The position numbers were made by a program, and so were the translations under genes. The notes under the pieces were generated by a model. The model saw only the letters and a program-made list of their open reading frames with translations. It made no database searches and had not been told where the DNA came from. A DNA stretch of 47,698 bases from Halobacteriales archaeon SW_8_68_21. GTDB lineage: Archaea; Halobacteriota; Halobacteria; Halobacteriales; Haloferacaceae. This document shows positions 42,038-47,698 of the stretch, one piece after another. Numbering within the stretch: position 1 is the first letter of the stretch; every line of letters starts with the position of its first letter. Location: NCBI GenBank assembly GCA_003023405.1, contig PXST01000025.1, positions 49,851-97,548 of the forward strand, given 5' to 3'.

Positions 42038-43204
42038 TCACCCGCGGTAGTCGAACGCGACCGCGAGGTCGGCGGCACCGAAGAAGACGAACCGGTACCG
42101 CCCGGGGACCAACTCGGGACACACGCGGAAGGCGTCCGCGCGTGGGCCATCTTCGACGAGTCCCGTCTCGGTCATCTCGAACTCCCAGTTCAGCGTCCCG
42201 TCCGGAGGAACGCTGATCGCCAGGTCGTTGTAGGCGACGATGGGGTCGCCGTCGGTCCCACGGAGTTCGGTCCAGCCGCTCTCGGTCCGGATCTCCAGGT
42301 TGTACTTGGCCTGAGCGCCGACGTACGTCGTGTGGCCCGAGACGTTCGTCAGTTCGATCCGGAACCGCTCGCCGCGGGCGACCGCGAGGTCGTCGGTGTT
42401 CCCAGCGTCGTCGCCAGGCGTCACGACCCGGAGCGCCAGCGGACCGTCGCCCCCCGCGTCTGACCCGGTCCCTCCGCCGCCGCCCCAGTTGACCTCGCCG
42501 TCGTACGCCTGCGGGTGGCGGTTGAACCCCTCGGCGTCGCACTCGAACGACGCGGGGACGTTCGGGGGGTCGCCGTCGGGGCGGATCCCGCCGGCGAGCC
42601 CCGCCGGATCGCGGACCCTGTCGTCGCTGTGAACCGTCCCTGTCTCCCCCCAGCCGTCGGTGACGGAGAGCCGGGCCGTCTCGGGGAGTGGATCGCCCGT
42701 GACGCGGAGCAGCGCGGACGAGTAGGTGATCGCCTCGCCGCAGGCGACGCCGTCGTCGTCGGCTCCTCGGACCGTCGCGTCCGCCACGAGCGTCCCGTCC
42801 TCGACGCCGACTCCGTCGAACGCGATCTCGTCGTGGCAGGTGGTCGGGCCGACGGACTCGACGTAGCAGACGACCGACTCCGCGAAGTCGGTCTCCGAGA
42901 CGAACCCGCGGGCCGGTTCGGGAGCCTCGCCGAGGATCCCCGTTCCGTCGCCGTACCCCTCGGTGATAAGCACGCAGATCCCGCGCCGTTGCCTCCGGTC
43001 CCACGCCACGCCGGAGATCGGTTCGCCGACCTGCTGGACGGCGGTCGAGACCTCGCCGTCGCCGCCATCGCCGTCGGCGTTGTTTCCGCCCCCGTCGGAG
43101 CCGCCTCCGCCCGACACGGGGTCGCCAGCGTCGGCACACCCCGCGAGCGCGGCGGCCCCGCCGGCGACACCGTAGAGGGCCTTCCGTCGCGTGAAATCGG
43201 TCAT
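42038..43204 (-). CDS. Tat-exported lipoprotein with haloarchaeal beta domain (388 aa)
   Basis: It has a twin-arginine signal (RR 6-7) with lipobox cysteine C23, then a glycine/aspartate-rich tether. The mature region has two parts. A calcium/cystine-poor N-terminal domain (about 55-230) contains VACGEAITYSSALLRVTGDPLP. The C-terminal domain (about 235-388) has ESGWTELRGTDG and VCPELVPGRYRFVFFG, shared with the small lipoprotein at 25073-25663. No catalytic motif is recognised. A surface-exposed, lipid-anchored protein is the safest description. It is convergent with the PfkB gene and preceded by an ordinary promoter spacing. Confidence 0.8.
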   Translation of the reverse strand: MTDFTRRKALYGVAGGAAALAGCADAGDPVSGGGGSDGGGNNADGDGGDGEVSTAVQQVGEPISGVAWDRRQRRGICVLITEGYGDGTGILGEAPEPARGFVSETDFAESVVCYVESVGPTTCHDEIAFDGVGVEDGTLVADATVRGADDDGVACGEAITYSSALLRVTGDPLPETARLSVTDGWGETGTVHSDDRVRDPAGLAGGIRPDGDPPNVPASFECDAEGFNRHPQAYDGEVNWGGGGGTGSDAGGDGPLALRVVTPGDDAGNTDDLAVARGERFRIELTNVSGHTTYVGAQAKYNLEIRTESGWTELRGTDGDPIVAYNDLAISVPPDGTLNWEFEMTETGLVEDGPRADAFRVCPELVPGRYRFVFFGAADLAVAFDYRG

Positions 43205-43279
43205 ACACCGCGGTACGCGGCCGACGTATAAGGGCTTCGTGTACGCACAAACAACCGTCTGAGCGACTGCGTCCTGCGA

Positions 43280-44383
43280 TCACGCCGGCGCGAACAGCGC
43301 CTCGATTCCGTCTCGATCGAGGCCGGCGGCGAGACCGAGCGCGAGCGCGACTCGCGCCTTCGCGGCCGGGAGGTCCTCGGCGAAGGTCACCCCGTGTTCC
43401 GCGAGGGTGACGGCTCCGCCCGGCGTTCCGTACACCGGCTCCGTCGGTCCGGCCGGCGGACGGCCCGCCACGACCACCGGGAGGGAGCCGACCGCCTCGC
43501 CGAGCGCGTCGCCGAGCGCGCCCGTGACGTTCCCGAGTCCGGTCCCCTCCACGATGACCCCGCCGACATTCGCGTCGAGTACGCGTTTGAGCGCGCCCGC
43601 GCCGACGCCCGTCCCGGAGTGAATCACCGGAACTTCGGGTACGACCGCGTCGTCGTCGATCGCGTCCGCGAGGGGGTCGACCGGCACGCCGCGCGCGGGC
43701 GTCCGGAGGAGCCGCGAGGCGGCGCGGGTGAACGTCGCGACCGGTCCCGTCCCCGGTGAGGTCATCGCCGACAGCGCGTTGCTGTGGCCCTTTATAACGT
43801 CGCGGGCGGCGTGAAGCTCGCCGTCGAACGCGACGTGGACTCCGGGCGCGAACCGGTCGTCCGCGGCCGCTCGGACCGCGAGCGCGAGGTTCGCGGGCAC
43901 GTCGCTCGACGGCTCGTCGAGCCGTCGCTGCGCGCCGGTCACGACGATCGGCGCGTCGAGGTCGATGAGGAGGTCCAGCGCGAACGCGGTGTCCGCGAGG
44001 GTGTCCGTCCCGTGCGTGACCACGACGCCGTCTACGCCCCCCTCTTCGGACTCGGCCGCTCCGTCGGCGTCGTCCGGCCCCTCGCCGACCGCGTCGCGCG
44101 CGGCGGTCGCGGTCGCGAGCACGTCCCGCCACCGAACGTCGAACCCGGGCCGTGAACACACCTCCCTGGTCGTCACCCTCGCGTGGTCCGCCACGGTCGG
44201 CACCGCCTCGACGAGGTCGGCTCCGCTTTTTTCTGGGGCCGCGCCGTCGTCTCCCGGTTCCGAGGCGATGGTGCCGCCGCAGGCGACGACCGCCACCCGC
44301 CCGCGGCCGCCGTCGGTGCGCGCCCCGAAACGGTCTCGGTCGGTTCGGTCCTCGCGTCGGTCGCAGCGGTCGGTTCCGTTCAC
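43280..44383 (-). CDS. L-asparaginase (type I-like)
   Basis: A 367-residue asparaginase from a GTG at 44383; the in-frame sequence upstream of this is basic and not conserved in character. The first catalytic threonine is in VAVVACGGTIASEPG, and the second motif is VVTHGTDTLADTAFAL. The second half has VPVIHSGTGVGAGALKRVL and VIVEGTGLGNVTGAL. It hydrolyses asparagine to aspartate and ammonia in the cytosol. It is related to GatD at 2561-3883 but lacks the N-terminal beta-barrel domain, so it is not an amidotransferase subunit. It stands alone; the start is the least certain part. Confidence 0.88.
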   Translation of the reverse strand: MNGTDRCDRREDRTDRDRFGARTDGGRGRVAVVACGGTIASEPGDDGAAPEKSGADLVEAVPTVADHARVTTREVCSRPGFDVRWRDVLATATAARDAVGEGPDDADGAAESEEGGVDGVVVTHGTDTLADTAFALDLLIDLDAPIVVTGAQRRLDEPSSDVPANLALAVRAAADDRFAPGVHVAFDGELHAARDVIKGHSNALSAMTSPGTGPVATFTRAASRLLRTPARGVPVDPLADAIDDDAVVPEVPVIHSGTGVGAGALKRVLDANVGGVIVEGTGLGNVTGALGDALGEAVGSLPVVVAGRPPAGPTEPVYGTPGGAVTLAEHGVTFAEDLPAAKARVALALGLAAGLDRDGIEALFAPA

Positions 44384-44518
44384 ACTTCCCGCTCGCCCCC
44401 GACGGACAAATCGGTTGGTGCCGCGGCAGTCGCTCGCGGCCGACGGCGGTGCGGTCGGCTCGGTCCATGACGGTCGGCCCGAACCGAAGCTGCCGGATCG
44501 GACGAGATCCCGAAACAA

Positions 44519-44655
44519 AAGATTAGCGGCGTCCGTAAACAGTTAAAACGAATTTGAACGGGTTTTAAAACGTCTCGCGTGGCCGAGAAACGTGGTGAAA
44601 TTTACCGAACCCTCGTCGGGCTATATGTGGTCCCCTATCGTACGGAGAGGTGTCC
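44519..44655. promoter_or_regulatory. AT-rich leader and TATA box of the small membrane protein gene
   Basis: The stretch includes AAACAAAAGATTAG and AGTTAAAACGAATTTG, unusual for the GC-rich window, and a TATA box CTATATG at about 44621-44627. That is 29-35 bases before the ATG at 44656. The transcript probably starts at or close to the ATG. Confidence 0.5.
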
Positions 44656-44877
44656 ATGTCAACCCCCGCCCCCACGCAGATCGCCTCCGGCGAACGGCTC
44701 GCCGGGCTGATGACCGGGACTGTCAAAGCGGCCGCCTTCTGGGCGGCCATCGCGATCCCCGCCACGTACCCAGTCCTGCTGTACTCGGGACTCGACGGCG
44801 GCACCGGCCAGCTGTTCGTCGCCCTCCTGTTCGCGAACGCCCTCGCGCTCGCGCTCGGCCACGACTACAAGCGCTGA
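44656..44877 (+). CDS. Small membrane protein, two predicted helices, function unknown
   Basis: A 73-residue protein with a short polar N-terminus (MSTPAPTQIASGERLAGLMTG) and two hydrophobic segments, about 23-44 (AAAFWAAIAIPATYPVLLYSG) and 50-68 (LFVALLFANALALALGHDY). It ends KR. No family is recognised, although small membrane proteins with this layout are common in haloarchaea. The TATA box at 44621-44627 supports the ATG at 44656, with GTG 44650 an unlikely alternative. Confidence 0.7.
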   Translation: MSTPAPTQIASGERLAGLMTGTVKAAAFWAAIAIPATYPVLLYSGLDGGTGQLFVALLFANALALALGHDYKR

Positions 44878-45033
44878 AGCCCCTCGACTCGCTCTGACGA
44901 CCGCCGCTACACCGCGTGGACGCGGACGCGACGCCCTCCCACCGTTCCCCCTCCAGTCTCTTTCTCCCGGCCTCGACTCTCTCTCGCCTTCCGCTCTCGA
45001 AGCGCTTACCCCCGGCCCGGTCCGACTGCGGGT

Positions 45034-46692
45034 ATGAGCGACGAGACTCGCGTCGAGTGGCGCGACTGGGATCCCGAGGCGTTCGCCGAGGCGGACGAGC
45101 GCGACCGCCCGGTGCTGCTCTCGCTGTCGGCCACGTGGTGTGAGGGCTGTCACGAGATGGACGCGACCACTTACGCCGAGCCGCGGATCGCCGCCAACGT
45201 CAACGAGGGGTTCGTCCCCGTCCGCGTCGACGTCGACCGCCACCCGCGAGTCCGCGAGCGGTACAACATGGGCGGGTTCCCGACGACCGCCTTCCTCACC
45301 CCTGAAGGGAAACTACTGACTGGCGCGGGGTACCTCGACGTCGACGGCATGCGGCAGGTCCTCGAATCGGTCCGGACGATGTGGGCCGACAAGGGTCGCG
45401 AGGCGGGGCGGGTCCCCCGCGCGCTGAACGCCGATCTCCCGCCTCGCGGCGACCTGACCGACGGGATCGAGAGCCATCTGGCGGGCCAGTTGGCGGTGAA
45501 GTACGACGAGGAGTACGCCGGCTGGGGCACCGACGCGAAGTTCCCGCTGCCGCGCACCGTCGAGTTCGCGCTGAAACGCGACCGGAGCCGCGCGCTGCGG
45601 ACGCTCGACGCGGTCCGCGACCATCTCGCCGACGACGTCGCGGGCGGATTCTTCCGGTACGCGGGCACCCGCGACTGGGGGGATGTCGCCTACGAGAAGC
45701 CGCTCGACACGAACGCCGCGGTGACCCGCGCGTTCGCGAACGCCTTCCTCTACACCGGCGACGACGCCTACCTCGACCCCGCGATCGACGCGGTCGAGTT
45801 CCTCACCGACGACCTCTGGACCGGCTATGGCGTCGGCGGGAGCCTCGGACCGGGACTCGGCCGGGCGTACTACGCGGCCCCGGCCGAGGACCGCGCGGAC
45901 CTGAACGAGCCCCGCCGCGACCTCACCGCCTTCGCCGGGGGTAACGCGCTCGCCGCGGACGCGCTGCTCGCGGTCGCCGCCTACACCGACGACGAGCGCG
46001 CCCGCGAGTACGCCGACCGGATCCTCAACGGACTCGAACGCGACCTGATCGACGCCGACAGCGGCGAAGTGACCCACTACCGCGGCAGCGACGAGGCGGG
46101 CGAGTCGGACCTGCTCGAAGACGCCGCCCGCGTCGTCGGCGCGTACGTCCGCGCCGCCGGCGTGCGGGGCGAGGGAGTCGAAGTCGCTCGGGCGGTCGCG
46201 GACCGGGCGATCGAGAGGCTCCGCGTCGACGGCTCGTTCGTCGACGGGCCGCGCTCGGGGTCGGGCCTGCTCGACCGGTCGTTCCGGCCGCTCGACGCCA
46301 ACGTGGAGATGGCGGCGGCGCTGGCGGATCTGGCGGCGCTCACGGGCGAAAACCGGTACCGCGAACTCGCCCGCGAGACGGCCGAGGCGTTTGCGGGCGC
46401 GACTGAGCGGCTGAGCGTTCAGGTGGCCGGCTACGGGAGCCTCGCCGCCCGTCTCCGTCGCGGAACGACCGTCATCGCGGTCGGGACCGAACCCGGCAGC
46501 GACCTCCACCGCGCCGCGTGGCGGGTCGCCGACCACGAGAAGGTGGTCGCGCCGAACGCCCACGAGGAGGGCGCGCCCGCGCCGCGGTCGGTCCCGGCGG
46601 GCACCGCGGTCGTCCTCGCTGGTGACGACGCCTCCGAGCCGGCGGAAACGCCGGACGAGTTGATGGACCGCGTCGGCGACGCGCTGGCCTGA
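45034..46692 (+). CDS. Thioredoxin-domain protein of the YyaL/Spata20 (DUF255) family
   Basis: A 552-residue cytosolic protein. The N-terminal DUF255 thioredoxin-like domain has ATWCEGCHEM (C36, C39) after the conserved W-R-D-W-D-P-E-A-F segment, and a cis-proline region GGFPTTAFLTPEG. The rest forms an alpha/alpha toroid resembling N-acylglucosamine epimerases: DTNAAVTRAFANAFLYTGDD, LTAFAGGNALAADALL and DANVEMAAALADLAAL. Length is shorter than the about 700-residue full form; the central portion appears compacted, as in other haloarchaeal members. Possible activities include redox or sugar isomerisation; no function is assured. Confidence 0.9.
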   Translation: MSDETRVEWRDWDPEAFAEADERDRPVLLSLSATWCEGCHEMDATTYAEPRIAANVNEGFVPVRVDVDRHPRVRERYNMGGFPTTAFLTPEGKLLTGAGYLDVDGMRQVLESVRTMWADKGREAGRVPRALNADLPPRGDLTDGIESHLAGQLAVKYDEEYAGWGTDAKFPLPRTVEFALKRDRSRALRTLDAVRDHLADDVAGGFFRYAGTRDWGDVAYEKPLDTNAAVTRAFANAFLYTGDDAYLDPAIDAVEFLTDDLWTGYGVGGSLGPGLGRAYYAAPAEDRADLNEPRRDLTAFAGGNALAADALLAVAAYTDDERAREYADRILNGLERDLIDADSGEVTHYRGSDEAGESDLLEDAARVVGAYVRAAGVRGEGVEVARAVADRAIERLRVDGSFVDGPRSGSGLLDRSFRPLDANVEMAAALADLAALTGENRYRELARETAEAFAGATERLSVQVAGYGSLAARLRRGTTVIAVGTEPGSDLHRAAWRVADHEKVVAPNAHEEGAPAPRSVPAGTAVVLAGDDASEPAETPDELMDRVGDALA

Positions 46693-46789
46693 CTCTCGGC
46701 GACGCGTCGGAGGTGACGTGCCGTCGGATCGGTGGCGGCGTCGTCGCGCTCGCCCGGTGCAGTCGCGCAGATCGTAAACGTGCGACGCG

Positions 46790-46795
46790 TTTATA
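46790..46795 (+). promoter_or_regulatory. TATA box of the TrmB-family gene
   Basis: TTTATA lies 24-29 bases before the ATG at 46819, the spacing expected for a leaderless archaeal transcript. It supports 46819 as start over the longer in-frame ATG at 46732. Confidence 0.6.
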
Positions 46796-46818
46796 CGGGT
46801 GCCGTGGCATCCCCGAGT

Positions 46819-47625
46819 ATGGCATCTCTCCGCGACTTGGGGCTCTCCGAGTACGAGGCCCGGGCGTACCGCGCGCTCCTCCGGACCGGGCCGACCACCG
46901 CGAAGGACCTCTCCCGGGCGAGCGAGGTCCCGATGGGCCGCATTTACGACGTGCTCAACAGCTTAGAGCAGCACAGTCTGGTCCGCAGTCAGGCGGCCAG
47001 CCGACCGAAGAAGTACGTCGCGGTCGAGCCGGACGCCGCGCTCGACCGCCTGCTCGACGAGAAAAAGCAGGAGCTTCGGACGCAGGCCGAACAGTACGAG
47101 TCGGTGGTCGACGACCTGTCGACCGAACTCGACGCCGGCGAGCCGGTCGACGGCCAGTTCTGGACCGCGGCCGTCGGCGCGGAGGAGGCGACGGACCTCC
47201 TCTTAGAGCGGATCGCCGCCGCGGAGCGCCGGGTCGTCGTGGTGGTGGGCGCGCCCGCGACCGGGTTCGACCTCGGCACGATCGGCGAGCGCGTGACGGC
47301 AGAACTGGAGTCGGCGCTCGAACGCGGCGTGGAGATCCGCGTGCTGCTGTCACCGGCCACGGTCGACGAGCTACCCCGGAGCGTCGGCCGCCGGTACACG
47401 TCGGAGCTGGCCGAGGAGAGCGGCTTCGAGGTCCGGACGATTCCCGGCGTCAACGGGACGTTCAACGTGTTCGACGAGATCGAGGTGTGTATCGAGGTGC
47501 CACACCCCCTCTCGGCGGACGAGCCGTTCGCGATGATCGACGTGAAAGACATCGAGTTCGCGACGAGCGTCAAAGAGCAGTTCGAGCCGCGATGGGCGGA
47601 GGCGGAGCCGCTGACGTTCGGGTAG
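46819..47625 (+). CDS. TrmB-family transcriptional regulator
   Basis: A 268-residue TrmB-like regulator. The N-terminal winged helix (about 1-70) reads LGLSEYEARAYRALLRTGPTT, AKDLSRASEVPMGRIYDVLNSLE and VRSQAASRPKKYVAVEP. A coiled-coil helix (about 78-105) leads to the TrmB C-terminal sensory domain (DGQFWTAAVGAEEATDLLLERI, RRVVVVVGAPATGFD, VEIRVLLSPATVDELP). In haloarchaea the family includes sugar-responsive repressors and activators. Candidate targets nearby are unclear. It ends 21 bases before the TATA-like sequence of repeat copy C. Confidence 0.92.
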   Translation: MASLRDLGLSEYEARAYRALLRTGPTTAKDLSRASEVPMGRIYDVLNSLEQHSLVRSQAASRPKKYVAVEPDAALDRLLDEKKQELRTQAEQYESVVDDLSTELDAGEPVDGQFWTAAVGAEEATDLLLERIAAAERRVVVVVGAPATGFDLGTIGERVTAELESALERGVEIRVLLSPATVDELPRSVGRRYTSELAEESGFEVRTIPGVNGTFNVFDEIEVCIEVPHPLSADEPFAMIDVKDIEFATSVKEQFEPRWAEAEPLTFG

Positions 47626-47645
47626 TCAGCCTCGGGCAACGACAG

Positions 47646-47698
47646 TTTATAAACGACGGTGCGGTGGCGCGTGCCTGCGAGCGGTCGCCCTGGCGACC
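47646..47698 (+). repeat. Dispersed structured element, copy C, cut by the window edge
   Basis: TTTATAAA at 47646-47653 precedes the 5' block GGTGCGGTGGCGCGTGCC (about 47659-47676), then TGCGAGC. A perfect hairpin follows with arms 47683-47689 and 47692-47698 around CT, and the last base is the window end. The stem (GGTCGCC/GGCGACC) differs from copy A (GCGGCCGCC/GGCGGCCGC), yet both pair fully. Confidence 0.75.

Noticed and set aside
44384-44518. N-terminal extension of the asparaginase from ATG 44518
   Set aside because: The 45 extra codons are basic and serine-rich, unlike the acidic protein that follows, and the family starts close to the VAVVACGGTIAS strand; GTG 44383 is preferred.
1-47698. 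tRNA, rRNA, insertion sequences, prophage or plasmid replication genes
   Set aside because: No transposase, integrase, replication-initiator frame or cloverleaf-like sequence was recognised; the small repeats carry no transposase.

Overview
The window comes from a haloarchaeon. It is very GC-rich, the proteins are strongly acidic, and several genes have a TATA box about 27 bases before a leaderless start codon. It also carries archaea-specific genes: PriS primase, archaeal DnaG, GatD, RibL, CheF and a TrmB-type regulator. The style of the repeats and the gene set look most like Halorubrum or a relative; that is an inference. No tRNA, rRNA, CRISPR array or replication origin was seen.

Layout: 1-2.4 kb holds the 5' part of priS, a structured repeat element with a 63-bp tandem array, a small conserved gene, a candidate small RNA and a PadR regulator. 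2.5-5.1 kb is a gatD/acetyltransferase/small membrane protein operon, followed by a truncated HPP-family remnant and a prepilin peptidase. 6.6-10.2 kb has dnaG divergent from a DUF3311/sodium-solute symporter pair. 10.2-19.8 kb carries a second repeat element, a YcgG-like/isochorismatase pair, a MATE exporter, a HEAT-repeat protein, a secreted phospholipase-D-like protein, a RecJ-like DHH protein and a JAMM protease/FAD synthase pair. 19.9-23.6 kb has a CtaA-CtaB fusion, a histidine kinase remnant, a SelW-like protein, two more repeat elements, and a SufU-like gene whose 3' end is joined to a 100-bp inverted repeat that also breaks the next gene. 23.6-34.1 kb has glmM, a lipoprotein, RecA/KaiC-like ATPases and a chemotaxis cluster (cheW divergent from cheB-cheA-cheR-HEAT-cheF).

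34.2-42.0 kb is a probable nucleoside/pentose-bisphosphate catabolic cluster: HAD phosphatase, class II aldolase, an ABC importer, ribose-1,5-bisphosphate isomerase and a PfkB sugar kinase. These match most steps of the non-carboxylating pentose bisphosphate route known from halophilic archaea. 42-47.7 kb holds a Tat lipoprotein, L-asparaginase, a small membrane protein, a thioredoxin-domain protein and a TrmB-family regulator, and ends inside another copy of the repeat element.

Three observations stand out. (1) A dispersed element occurs at five loci. It has a conserved 5' block followed by a hairpin whose stem sequence changes while pairing is kept, which suggests a structured RNA. (2) A perfect 100-bp inverted repeat lies at 22750-22849/23117-23216. 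(3) Coding breaks cluster between 21.5 and 32.6 kb (SufU/zinc-ribbon gene, cheB-cheA junction, cheR internal deletion, HEAT gene frameshift). They could be real decay of a chemotaxis system or assembly errors.
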